This document shows, piece by piece, positions 15,290 through 22,933 of a DNA stretch of 33,233 bases. Under the pieces are notes generated by a model. The model was not told the DNA's origin. It saw nothing but the letters and a program-made list of their open reading frames with translations, and ran no database searches. Origin of the DNA: JBPCRW01 sp050996405. GTDB lineage: Bacteria > Acidobacteriota > Blastocatellia > Pyrinomonadales > Pyrinomonadaceae. The stretch is taken from contig JBPCRW010000115.1 in NCBI GenBank assembly GCA_050996405.1, positions 1 through 33,233 of the forward strand. The letters are read 5' to 3'. Position 1 is the first letter of the stretch. Each line of letters opens with the position of its first letter. Both the position numbers and the translations under genes were made by a program.

Positions 15290-17281
15290 TTAATTACTTG
15301 TCGCCGCGTCTTCGTTCAGCCAGTTTTGATAAGCGGTAAAATCAGATTTTCTGTCGAGAAAATTTTTAACCAAAATTTCCGCAGGTTTCGAGCCGCCCGC
15401 GTCGAGAATTGTTTGGCGATAGCGTTTGGCGACGGCGGGCGCGAGCAGATTATTTTTATCAAATTGGCTGAACAAATCTTTGGCGATGACGAGCGACCAC
15501 ATATAGGTGTAATAAATCGCCGAATAGTCGTTGAGATGCCCGAAAGAAGTTTGCATATGCGTATTTTCGACAAACGGATACGGCGAATATTTTTCGTAAA
15601 TTTTTTTGACCAGCGCATCCGTATTTATCTCGTCCGGCGGGCGATTGTAAATGCTCAACGAAAGCCGCGCGTAAGCCATTTGCTGGCGCACCTGCAAGCC
15701 CTTGCCGAATTCTTCGGCGCGTTTCATTTGATTGACCAATTCGGTCGGAATCGGTTCGTTTGTTTCGTAATGTTTGGCAAACGTTTGCAGCGTCGCCGCG
15801 TTATGCGTCCATTCTTCGAGCATTTGCGACGGAGCTTCGACAAAATCCCATTCGGTTTTAATTCCGCCGACTCCAATCCATTTATGACGACCGCCGAACA
15901 GCGCGTGCAGCAGATGACCGAATTCGTGAAAGAAAGTTCTCACGTCATTAAACTCCATCAAACCCGCGTCGTCCTTTGTTCCGCCCGGAAAATTACAAAC
16001 CAGAGCCGCTTCGGGAATTTGTTTTTCGGCAACTCCGGTTTTTACGCCGAACTGCGCGGCGTGATTAAATTTTCCCTCGCGCGGATGCATATCGAGATAA
16101 AAACGCCCGACTAATTTTTCGTTTTCAAACATTTCCCAACATTCGACCGACGGATACCAGACCGGAGCGTTTTCAACCTGTTTAAAAGTTACATCAAAAA
16201 GTTTTCCGGTCACGTCTAAAACGCCCTGTTTAACTTTTTCGTAAGGAAAATACGGGCGAACCGTCTGCGAATCGAAATTGTAATTCGCCTTGCGAACAAG
16301 TTCAGAATAATAAGCCGATTCCCAGCGATTAACCGCCGCAGCGTCGGAAAAATCCTGCCGTTTGCGTTCCAGCAATTCCTCGTATTCACGCATCGCGCGT
16401 TCGCCGGAAGCGTCAACAATTTTGTCGATAAAATCCGAAGCGTTCGGAGCGGTTTTAATCATCTTGTCGGCGGTTATATAATCCGCCCAAGTTTTGTAGC
16501 CGAGCAGATTCGCTAGTTTATAACGCTTTGCCGCCAGATTATCCAGCACCGGCATATTTTCGGGATACGCTTTGTTGTTCGTAGCGAAAAACATCCGCTT
16601 GCGTAAATCCTCGCTTTTGGCGTAAGTCATCACCGGAATCGCGTCCGGGTAATCAGTCGTCAAAACTATTTTGCCGTCCGCGTCCGGTTTGTGATTGGCA
16701 ATAAAATCCGGCGGCAATCCGTATAACTCTGCAACATCGTTGACGACAACCTTATTTTTGCTGTCGCGGATATGGCGGGCGAATTCCTGCCCGATTAAAA
16801 CGAGTTCGTCGTTTAAGATTTTGATTTTTGCTCTCGTTTCTTCCGTTTTATCAACTCCGGCAAGTCGAAAATTACGCAGAATTTTTTCGACGTAGTATTT
16901 TGTTTCCGCGTCCGCGCCGTTTAAATCCAACGCCGAAATCGCGTCAAAAACATCGCGGTTCAGAGATAAATCCGTCGCAAAAGCGGAAACTTTCTGCGAG
17001 ATTTTTTCCGTCGCCGCGCGAAATTCCGCGTCCGTGTGAACTTCCGTCATCAAGTTCGATTGCTCGCCCGCCGCGTCCAAAAAAATCAACGCTTCGTCAT
17101 AGGGCGCGAGCGTATTTTCAATCGTCCGATTTTCTTTGACCGCGAGCATCCCGTCAATCGCTTTTTGCGCCTTTTCCAAACGCTCATCCTGAAGTTTGCC
17201 AAATGTTTCCGCATCAAATTCATTTGTCCAAAACGGTTTGTCTTGAGCAGTTTTAATCGCGTCGTTTCCTGAAATCGTCAT
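15290..17281 (-). CDS. M3 family zinc metallopeptidase (oligopeptidase)
   Basis: 663 residues, a normal length for thimet oligopeptidase/Dcp. The zinc motif FFHEFGHLLHALFGG is near residue 450, and the third ligand Glu lies in EAPSQMLEEW about 25 residues later. The C-terminal HMQTSFGHLNDYSAIYYTYMW segment with substrate-binding His/Tyr is intact. No signal peptide, so cytoplasmic cleavage of short peptides is expected. ATG 17281 follows the divergent VWA promoter region. The cyclase gene starts 43 bp downstream, so this may be the first gene of the run ending with the acyl-CoA synthetase. A long open frame on the opposite strand (15326-16114) is a codon-bias shadow. Confidence 0.93.
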   Translation of the reverse strand: MTISGNDAIKTAQDKPFWTNEFDAETFGKLQDERLEKAQKAIDGMLAVKENRTIENTLAPYDEALIFLDAAGEQSNLMTEVHTDAEFRAATEKISQKVSAFATDLSLNRDVFDAISALDLNGADAETKYYVEKILRNFRLAGVDKTEETRAKIKILNDELVLIGQEFARHIRDSKNKVVVNDVAELYGLPPDFIANHKPDADGKIVLTTDYPDAIPVMTYAKSEDLRKRMFFATNNKAYPENMPVLDNLAAKRYKLANLLGYKTWADYITADKMIKTAPNASDFIDKIVDASGERAMREYEELLERKRQDFSDAAAVNRWESAYYSELVRKANYNFDSQTVRPYFPYEKVKQGVLDVTGKLFDVTFKQVENAPVWYPSVECWEMFENEKLVGRFYLDMHPREGKFNHAAQFGVKTGVAEKQIPEAALVCNFPGGTKDDAGLMEFNDVRTFFHEFGHLLHALFGGRHKWIGVGGIKTEWDFVEAPSQMLEEWTHNAATLQTFAKHYETNEPIPTELVNQMKRAEEFGKGLQVRQQMAYARLSLSIYNRPPDEINTDALVKKIYEKYSPYPFVENTHMQTSFGHLNDYSAIYYTYMWSLVIAKDLFSQFDKNNLLAPAVAKRYRQTILDAGGSKPAEILVKNFLDRKSDFTAYQNWLNEDAATSN

Positions 17282-17424
17282 AAATAAAATTAGTTCCGTG
17301 ATAAAAATATTCGCATCTTAAAATTTACAGCAGACGCGCCATTTGGAAAAGTCGTCTATTTAACAGTCTAACTAATGATGAGCGAAATTTCCGGTTTTCC
17401 TTTTGTTTTTAACGCTTTTTGATT

Positions 17425-18360
17425 ATGATGACGAAAATGAAACAGTTTCTCAAAATCACGATTTTGCTTTTATTATTTCTGCTTGTTTCCGCGAATTTTA
17501 CAACCGCGCAGGAAACGCCGGACGACGCGCCGATAAAAGTTGACACGCTGCTTTTTACGATTCCGCTGACCGTCAGCGATAAAAACGGGCGCGCCGTTTC
17601 GGGATTAAAGAAAGAAGATTTTACGGTTTATCAGGACAACGCGCTTCAGCAAATCGAATTTTTCTTTAACGAAGAATCTCCGATGAACGTCGCCGTTTTG
17701 ATTGACACGAGCGGCAGCACCGAGCCGGTTTTGGGAAAAATCCAAAAAGCGGCGCGTGATTTCGTCAAAATTCTGCGCCCCGAAGACAAGGGAATAATCG
17801 TCAGTTTCGATTACAAAACTTCGTTTTTGAGCGGGTTCACGTCCGACCGCAAAAAACTTTCCGAAGCGATTGACCGCGCTTCGATTGCCGCGCAGGACGG
17901 TTCGGATATGAACGATGCCGTCTTTAAAATCATCAACAATTTTTTCGCGCCGATAAAAGGCAGAAAAGCGATTATCGTTTTAACCGACGGAATCACCAGC
18001 GGGCGCGAGATTCCGAATTATCAAGTTTTAAATCTTTTGCGGAAATCCGACACTTTGCTTTACCCGATTATTTTTAAAACTTCGACGTATTACGTCAAGG
18101 ATTCAAACGCGCCGAACGCCGCCATTCATTTGCCGTATGAACCTTTGCAGCAAATGGCTGAAGAATCCGCCGGAAGATTTTACATCGAGGACGCGAACAA
18201 TTTAAAACAAGCATTTACAAACATCAGCGAAGATTTAAAAAAACAATATCTCATCGGCTATTATCCGCCAACGACGCGCCCGCCCGATTCGGTCAAAATA
18301 GACGTTGACCGAGAAGGTATGAAAATAAACGTCAAGAAAACTCGAATTTTTGAGAGATAG
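17425..18360 (+). CDS. Secreted VWA-domain protein, acidobacterial type
   Basis: About 311 residues. A signal peptide (residues 5-28, LKITILLLLFLLVSANFTTAQ) precedes a short Ig-like region (TIPLTVSDKNGRAVSGLKKEDFTVYQD). The von Willebrand factor A domain follows, with the metal-ion site VAVLIDTSGSTEP (DxSxS) and VLTDGITSG. The ending KKQYLIGYYPP...VDREGMKINVKKTRIF is typical of the VWFA-related acidobacterial family. It is probably periplasmic or surface protein-binding; partner unknown. Start could be ATG 17425 or 17428, with a TTG at 17419; no strong ribosome site. It is divergent from the M3 peptidase. Confidence 0.88.
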   Translation: MMTKMKQFLKITILLLLFLLVSANFTTAQETPDDAPIKVDTLLFTIPLTVSDKNGRAVSGLKKEDFTVYQDNALQQIEFFFNEESPMNVAVLIDTSGSTEPVLGKIQKAARDFVKILRPEDKGIIVSFDYKTSFLSGFTSDRKKLSEAIDRASIAAQDGSDMNDAVFKIINNFFAPIKGRKAIIVLTDGITSGREIPNYQVLNLLRKSDTLLYPIIFKTSTYYVKDSNAPNAAIHLPYEPLQQMAEESAGRFYIEDANNLKQAFTNISEDLKKQYLIGYYPPTTRPPDSVKIDVDREGMKINVKKTRIFER

Positions 18361-18391
18361 CCGGAACTGAAATTTTCTGTGATTCGCTCTT

Positions 18392-19318
18392 TTAAAGTTT
18401 CGCCGCTTTCGCCTTCATCGCGTCGAACGCCGGATTTTTATAGCGAGCGTCTTTGGGCGGCATTTTCACGAAATTTGATTCCCAAGAAAACGCCGTCGAA
18501 CGTTGCGCCGTCGGCGGATGGCTTCCGAATAGAAATGTCAAAAATTGATACGCGCCGTAATTTTTGCCCATCTCTTTTTTTTCTTCGCGCTCGAACTTAT
18601 TCATTACCGATATTAAAGCAGACGGATTATAACCAGCCTTATAAATATTGTAGAACGCCGCGCGGTCGGCTTCTAATTCGTTGAATCTGGAAAATCCCAA
18701 TAAACTTTCGCCAAACGCGGCGAACAAATTCTTTTCGTAGGCTTCATCCAAAGTCTCTAATGCCGATTTAACTTCTTCGGGTGTTTTTACCTTTCGTATT
18801 CCTTTCATCCAAAATAGTTGGCGAGTGACGGTTTTCGCAGCGTGTCCGAAAGCGTCGTGACCGATTTCGTGCGCCAAAATGCCCGCCAGTTCATCTTCGC
18901 TTTCGACCGATTTCAGCATTCCGAGATTGATGTAAATGCGCCCGCCGCCTACATTCATCGCATTTTCCTCTTCATCATTCAAAACGATAAATTCATAATT
19001 TTTATCCGGCTTAACCGAATACTTTGCGAGATTTTTGCCGACTTGCGAAACGTAATCGCTGACGGATTTATCTTTGATTGGAATAAGCGCATCCGCTTCG
19101 ATTTTTTCGATAGCGTCGGCAAGCCAAACTTCAGCTTCGCCTTTAAAGATATTGTCGCCGCCAATCGGCTTCGGAGCAAAAAGCGTCAGAGCCTTCGGGC
19201 GCGGCGACGGCGGTATCCATTCTGGCTGAACGGAAGATTGCTGCGGAATTACAGAAACGGTTGCAGACAATAGCAGCACGATAATTAAAATCAGTCTCAG
19301 ATTTGCGAATGTTTTCAT
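18392..19318 (-). CDS. Exported M48 family zinc metalloprotease
   Basis: 308 residues. An N-terminal signal peptide (residues 7-25) is followed by the M48 catalytic region LAHEIGHDAFGHA (HExxH) near residue 145 and FNELEADRAAFYNIYKAGYNP with the third ligand Glu. HPPTAQRSTAF near the end is the usual family tail. The protein is like BepA/YfgC or LoiP without the TPR domain and probably acts in periplasmic quality control. AAGGAG lies upstream of ATG 19318, and a 9-bp inverted repeat lies 58-86 bp upstream. It converges with the VWA gene, 31 bp between stops. Confidence 0.9.
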   Translation of the reverse strand: MKTFANLRLILIIVLLLSATVSVIPQQSSVQPEWIPPSPRPKALTLFAPKPIGGDNIFKGEAEVWLADAIEKIEADALIPIKDKSVSDYVSQVGKNLAKYSVKPDKNYEFIVLNDEEENAMNVGGGRIYINLGMLKSVESEDELAGILAHEIGHDAFGHAAKTVTRQLFWMKGIRKVKTPEEVKSALETLDEAYEKNLFAAFGESLLGFSRFNELEADRAAFYNIYKAGYNPSALISVMNKFEREEKKEMGKNYGAYQFLTFLFGSHPPTAQRSTAFSWESNFVKMPPKDARYKNPAFDAMKAKAAKL

Positions 19319-19375
19319 TGCGATTACTCCTTGTGTGTTTGGAGTATGCGCCGAGAAATAATTTTTGTTCGGGCA

Positions 19376-19404
19376 ATTGTGACACTTTTTTAGACTGTCA
19401 CAAT
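19376..19404. promoter_or_regulatory. Inverted repeat ATTGTGACA-N11-TGTCACAAT
   Basis: The 9-bp arms 19376-19384 and 19396-19404 are perfectly complementary. They lie 58-86 bp upstream of the M48 protease ATG, where an operator would be expected. No T-run follows, which argues against a terminator. The regulator is not identifiable from this window. Confidence 0.6.
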
Positions 19405-19455
19405 CAGGATAGGAATCTGAGTTTTGAAGCCGATAAGAAAAACGCGAGAGTTTGA

Positions 19456-19557
19456 TTAAATTGCCTTTATCTTTTCCATCACTTCATTCAAATCAATTCC
19501 GTTCACATTTTCGACGTTCGCGCGGATTTCCATTAAAAGTTTATCCCGCGTGTCATC
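19456..19557 (-). pseudogene. Displaced second copy of the kmo 3' end
   Basis: Read on the minus strand this stretch encodes DKLLMEIRANVENV followed by NGIDLNEVMEKIKAI and a TAA stop. It corresponds to the last 33-34 codons of the intact kmo gene (DKLLMEICANVENANEIDL...). My count gives 84 of 102 identical bases, about 82%, without gaps. No start codon or upstream coding sequence belongs to it. It lies just downstream of the HNH gene, about 950 bp from the functional kmo end. It is best read as the original kmo terminus, pushed aside when the HNH/RHH cassette came in with a replacement end. Confidence 0.9.
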
Positions 19558-19575
19558 TTATCACTTCGCATAAAG

Positions 19576-19995
19576 TTAATCCGTCGGTGGAAACCAGCCT
19601 GCTAAAATCCATTTTTTTCTGACGGGCAAAATTATTTCGTTATTGAGTTTCAGGGCTTGAGCGGTCGCTCGACCGCAGGCGGTTCTTCCGACGATTTTCT
19701 CGCCCGCCCATTTAAAATGCTCGTTCCAATCTTGTATTCCGGGATTGAAAAGCGAAATGCTTTTCTTAGTTTTTGGGTCAATCGCTTCCGTCTGTGCGGC
19801 TTTGTAGCCGTTGCAAAGCCGACACGCGAGCCACAGATTTTCTTCGTCGCCGCTGCCGCCCTTGGCAGTCGGCAAAATATGTTCGATTTCAAGCAGACTC
19901 GGATTGAGAGATTGAGGCAGCAGACAATATCCACAACGGTCTTTGGCTTGCCGACGGATTTTTCTTTTGAGATTTTCCGCCGCCGGATTACTCAT
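19576..19995 (-). CDS. HNH endonuclease, candidate toxin of a two-gene cassette
   Basis: 139 residues. The HNH/zinc core is clear: RCGYCLLP, EIEHILPTAKGGSGDEENLWLACRLCNGYK, giving CxxC...EH...N...H-type metal and catalytic residues plus a second CxxC. The later part LFNPGIQDWNEHFKW and RATAQALKLNN is typical of the short HNH proteins that accompany a small upstream gene in cyanobacteria and acidobacteria. The ATG overlaps the stop of the upstream gene by 8 bp. Nuclease activity is expected from the family; a toxin role is inference from the pairing and from the context of a 3'-end-capturing cassette. Confidence 0.82.
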   Translation of the reverse strand: MSNPAAENLKRKIRRQAKDRCGYCLLPQSLNPSLLEIEHILPTAKGGSGDEENLWLACRLCNGYKAAQTEAIDPKTKKSISLFNPGIQDWNEHFKWAGEKIVGRTACGRATAQALKLNNEIILPVRKKWILAGWFPPTD

Positions 19996-20371
19996 CGTTT
20001 AAGTCGGTGGGACTTTTTATCAAGTTACGGCGAACCGCTTCATAGATGCCGTCCGCCTTTTGCGAGAGGGCGACACCGTAGATTTGCTGAAAAAAATCTA
20101 ATTCTTTTTTTTCTTCCGGTTTCAGAGTTCCGGCTTGATTTTTGTAGAGCAATCGGCTGTGCCTGTCGGATTGTTTTTTCGGAATTTGCAGATTTGCCAA
20201 AGCCAAAATTTCTTCGTCGGAATAATTCGCCAAAGGTCGCCCGGACGATTGCGCCGAATACTTTTCCTGCGCCGCGTCAACGATTAAATCGGCGACTTTG
20301 CGCCTTGATTTTTCAGCGACGGTTGAAATATCCCGATAGACTTTTTCAGGCAAACTTAACGTAACTTCCAT
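19988..20371 (-). CDS. Ribbon-helix-helix-like partner of the HNH protein, candidate antitoxin
   Basis: 127 residues. The N-terminus MEVTLSLPEKVYRDISTVAEKSRRKVADLIVDA has the beta strand plus two helices of an RHH/Arc-type DNA-binding domain. The remainder is helical and charged (PEEKKELDFFQQIY). It starts 31 bp after the kmo stop, with no obvious ribosome site, and overlaps the HNH gene by 8 bp. The small DNA-binding protein first, nuclease second layout is that of type II toxin-antitoxin modules. No experimental family name is known to me, so the role is inferred. Confidence 0.65.
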   Translation of the reverse strand: MEVTLSLPEKVYRDISTVAEKSRRKVADLIVDAAQEKYSAQSSGRPLANYSDEEILALANLQIPKKQSDRHSRLLYKNQAGTLKPEEKKELDFFQQIYGVALSQKADGIYEAVRRNLIKSPTDLNDE

Positions 20372-20402
20372 AGCTCGGATTTTATCACACTCCGAATTTG
20401 AA

Positions 20403-21746
20403 CTAAATCATTTTTACTTTTTTCATCACTTCATTCAAATCTATCTCGTTCGCATTTTCGACGTTCGCGCAGATTTCCATCAAAAGTTTATCCTGCGCGT
20501 TACCTTTTTGTTTGGCGATTTTGTAAGGCAAATCTTCGCGGAAAGTGACCATTGAATATTTTGAAAAATAATCGGGAAAGGTTTGTTCAAGGCGCGTTTC
20601 GAGTTCTCTTTTGCGCTGGAAAACAGGGTCGGCGACCGCATCGCGCATTTCGTAGAAATTTTCTTCCGCCATCTCCGCAATCGCGTCCGTGTTTTCTTTT
20701 CTGAGCGCGCTGTATTCTGTAAAAACCTTTTCCCAATCCGCGCCGCGCTTTTCGATGCGCGAATCTAAAACGCGGCAATCTTCAAACGCGCAGTTCATTC
20801 CCTGCCCGTAAAACGGCACGACGGCGTGCGCCGAGTCGCCGAGCAAAAGCGATTTTCCGCCGACGTTCCAGGGAAAACATTTTATCGTTCCAAGATTTCC
20901 CGTCGGATTCGCAAAAAAATCTTCCGTCAAAGTCGGCATTAAAGGAATCGCGTCGGCGAAATTCGTTTCAAAAAAATTCGCTAAAGTTTTTTCGTCCGTC
21001 AGTTGTTCAAAACTATTTTCGCCTGTGTGCGCCAAAAATAAAGTGCAGGTAAAACTGCCATCAAAATTCGGCAGCGCAATCATCATAAACTCGTGCCGCG
21101 CCCAGATGTGCAGAGCGTTTTTCTCCGTCTGAAAATCGCCATTTTTATCGGGCGGGATGTGCAGTTCTTTATAACCGTGTTCGAGCCATTTCTGGGAATA
21201 GTCGAAACGCGGAATGCGGCGCATCATCATATCACGGATTGCCGAACCTGCGCCGTCCGATGCGATAGTTGTATCGCCTTTGACGATTTTATTTTCGCCT
21301 GCCTGAAAATCTTCAATATATGCTTCACTCGTTTCACAATTTAACCAAACACAGCGCGAGTTGAAATGAAATTTTACGCCGTCATATTTTTCGGCTTCGT
21401 TTATCAGAGCGATATTTAAACCGGCGCGCGAAACCGAATTGATATATTCGCCTTTGCGCCCCGAATACGGCAGAAATTTTGTGCTTCCGTCCGGCGCGTG
21501 AATCATTCGCCCCAGCATCGGCATGGCTTCGGCAAGCATATATTTGTCCATTCCGACTTCTTTTAAAGCTGCGATTCCCCTATCACTCAAAGCGAGATTT
21601 ATCGAACGTCCCGCCGCCATTTCCGTCTCCCGCATATCGCCGCGCGATTCGTAAATTTCAGTTTCGATGCCGCGTTTCGCCAGATAAATGGCGAGCAGCG
21701 AACCCGACAAACCCGCGCCGATGATGATTACTTTTTGTTTCGACAT
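20403..21746 (-). CDS. kmo: Kynurenine 3-monooxygenase
   Basis: 447 residues. The FAD-binding KVIIIGAGLSGSLLAIYLAKRG opens the protein. RSINLALSDRG near residue 55 and GDSAHAVVPFYGQGMNCAFED near 300 are KMO signatures. It hydroxylates kynurenine to 3-hydroxykynurenine with NADPH and O2. Start: ATG 21746 (MSKQKV), 4 bp after the VOC stop; the longer frame to 21821 runs over VOC coding sequence. The membrane-anchoring C-terminus of eukaryotic KMO is absent, as usual in bacteria. The last 33 codons exist a second time at 19456-19557, so this end is probably a replacement. It stops with TAG, whereas the displaced copy stops with TAA. Confidence 0.93.
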   Translation of the reverse strand: MSKQKVIIIGAGLSGSLLAIYLAKRGIETEIYESRGDMRETEMAAGRSINLALSDRGIAALKEVGMDKYMLAEAMPMLGRMIHAPDGSTKFLPYSGRKGEYINSVSRAGLNIALINEAEKYDGVKFHFNSRCVWLNCETSEAYIEDFQAGENKIVKGDTTIASDGAGSAIRDMMMRRIPRFDYSQKWLEHGYKELHIPPDKNGDFQTEKNALHIWARHEFMMIALPNFDGSFTCTLFLAHTGENSFEQLTDEKTLANFFETNFADAIPLMPTLTEDFFANPTGNLGTIKCFPWNVGGKSLLLGDSAHAVVPFYGQGMNCAFEDCRVLDSRIEKRGADWEKVFTEYSALRKENTDAIAEMAEENFYEMRDAVADPVFQRKRELETRLEQTFPDYFSKYSMVTFREDLPYKIAKQKGNAQDKLLMEICANVENANEIDLNEVMKKVKMI

Positions 21747-21750
21747 TATT

Positions 21751-22113
21751 TTATTTCGGCTCGAAAATCTCGTGAACGTTTCCGAACGAATCCGCAAACG
21801 CGGCGTAGCGCGAAAATTCATTTTCCGACGGTTTTTCGTGTAGAAACTTTACGCCTTTCGTCTTTAAATCGCGCATAGTTTTTTCAACCGAATCAACTTC
21901 AAAAACAAAAACCGAACGCGCGGCATTGCCGTAATCTTCAATCGCCGCATTTTTTTCACACTTAAAAGCGATAAAATCACAACATTCGTGAGCAAATTCG
22001 AGACGGTTTTCTGTTTCTAACTTTAACGGAAAGCCCAAAACATCGCAGTAAAATCGCTTTGCTTCTGCTACGTCGGAAACAAAAATCATTATTTTTCCAA
22101 GTCTCAGCGACAT
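21751..22113 (-). CDS. VOC (glyoxalase/extradiol-fold) family protein
   Basis: 120 residues, one glyoxalase-like module pair: LGKIMIFVSDVAEAKRFYCDVLGFPL, then VFEVDSVEKTMRDLKTKGVKF and FADSFGNVHEIFEP with the usual C-terminal metal-ligand Glu. Its start lies 4 bp after the displaced kynU stop and its stop 4 bp before kmo, so it was the middle gene of a kynU-VOC-kmo operon. Some VOC proteins act on aromatic diols, but a specific kynurenine role is not established and the family is broad. Confidence 0.88.
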   Translation of the reverse strand: MSLRLGKIMIFVSDVAEAKRFYCDVLGFPLKLETENRLEFAHECCDFIAFKCEKNAAIEDYGNAARSVFVFEVDSVEKTMRDLKTKGVKFLHEKPSENEFSRYAAFADSFGNVHEIFEPK

Positions 22114-22117
22114 AAAA

Positions 22118-22216
22118 TTATTTCAGATAATCCTTCAAAATTCCCGCGAATTTATAAACACTCGTAAAGGAATTATAAAGCGGCGCGGGCGCGACTCTGA
22201 TAATGTCCGGCTCGCG
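22118..22216 (-). pseudogene. Displaced second copy of the kynU 3' end
   Basis: Minus-strand reading gives REPDIIRVAPAPLYNSF, then TSVYKFAGILKDYLK and a TAA stop, matching the last 33 codons of intact kynU (REPDVIRVAPVPLYNTF...ILKNYLR). I count 78 of 99 identical bases, about 79%, without gaps. Homology ends sharply before the REPD codons. It stands 4 bp before the VOC start, so it is most likely the native kynU end, left behind when the PIN/antitoxin pair was inserted. Confidence 0.92.
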
Positions 22217-22239
22217 CTTCCCGAAAAAAATAATTTTTC

Positions 22240-22656
22240 TCAGAGCAGAATTGTAAAACCTTCCTGCCCGAAATGATTATCATGAGTCAGAACTTTTTGG
22301 ATTTTCCGCTCGCGCATCGAGTTCATCGAAATGCAATCGGTCAAGCTGTAACCTTTGTCTTCTCTTTGCCTGTAAAATTCTAAACCTTCTGAAAAAGATT
22401 CGCGCGATTGCGAGATAACGGTGATGTTCGGATGGGTTAAAATCTGTTCGCACATTTGCCCGACAATTCGGCGGCGACGCGCTCCGGCTTCGGCGTAATA
22501 GTTGAGAAACTCGGTCAAAATTTCTTCGGTTGTGATAAGCAAAGCGTCCGTATTTTCTTCACCAAACCGCTTTGCCGCGTCGTGCCATTGGTCAGCCGGA
22601 TTGGAGAGCGCAATCCAATAAAATGCGTCTGCGAAAATCTCATCCGTAATGCTCAT
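22240..22656 (-). CDS. PIN-domain ribonuclease, VapC-like toxin
   Basis: 138 residues from ATG 22656 (MSITDEIFADAFYWIALSN). The four acidic PIN positions are present: Asp in FADAFYW, Glu in TTEEILTEF, Asp in SLTDCISM and Asp in LTHDNHF. Such proteins cleave tRNA or rRNA when freed from the antitoxin. The ATG overlaps the antitoxin TGA (ATGA, 22653-22656). The longer frame to 22728 is antitoxin sequence and is rejected. Nothing looks broken. The gene is followed after about 23 bp by the displaced kynU end. Confidence 0.88.
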   Translation of the reverse strand: MSITDEIFADAFYWIALSNPADQWHDAAKRFGEENTDALLITTEEILTEFLNYYAEAGARRRRIVGQMCEQILTHPNITVISQSRESFSEGLEFYRQREDKGYSLTDCISMNSMRERKIQKVLTHDNHFGQEGFTILL

Positions 22657-22901
22657 TTTGTTTTCTTCGGCGCGCCGTAAAGATAATGGTCGTGATTTTC
22701 CGCTCCGTCCGGCGGCAGATCTTGCCATTCTTCGAGCGGAATTTCGCCGCTTAACTCTTCAAAAATTGAGGAAATTGATTTTGCCTGCTTCGCTATTTTT
22801 TTCTTCCGCAGGTTTTGCATAAAATTTAACACTTCGCGCAATTCGTTTTCGGAAAGAACGCGGGCTTGTTCTTGAATAACTTTTTGCAAATTTGTTGACA
22901 T
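22653..22901 (-). CDS. Antitoxin of the PIN-domain module
   Basis: 82 residues from ATG 22901 (MSTNLQKVIQEQARVL), chosen because GGAG lies nine bases upstream; an ATG at 22910 is possible. The frame continues to 23036, but that part is kynU sequence. The middle is helical and basic (LNFMQNLRKKKIAKQ). The tail LEEWQDLPPDGAENHDHYLYG is typical of small antitoxins paired with PIN proteins. It begins 32 bp after the kynU stop, so it may be co-transcribed with kynU or have a promoter inside the captured 3' end. Confidence 0.8.
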   Translation of the reverse strand: MSTNLQKVIQEQARVLSENELREVLNFMQNLRKKKIAKQAKSISSIFEELSGEIPLEEWQDLPPDGAENHDHYLYGAPKKTK

Positions 22902-22933
22902 ATAATTCATCTCCGTTGTTATTTTACTACAAC

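Noticed and set aside
15326..16114. Long plus-strand open frame (262 codons) opposite the M3 peptidase
   Set aside because: It lies wholly antisense to a well-supported enzyme. Its composition (Arg/Phe-rich, no motif) is that of a codon-bias shadow.
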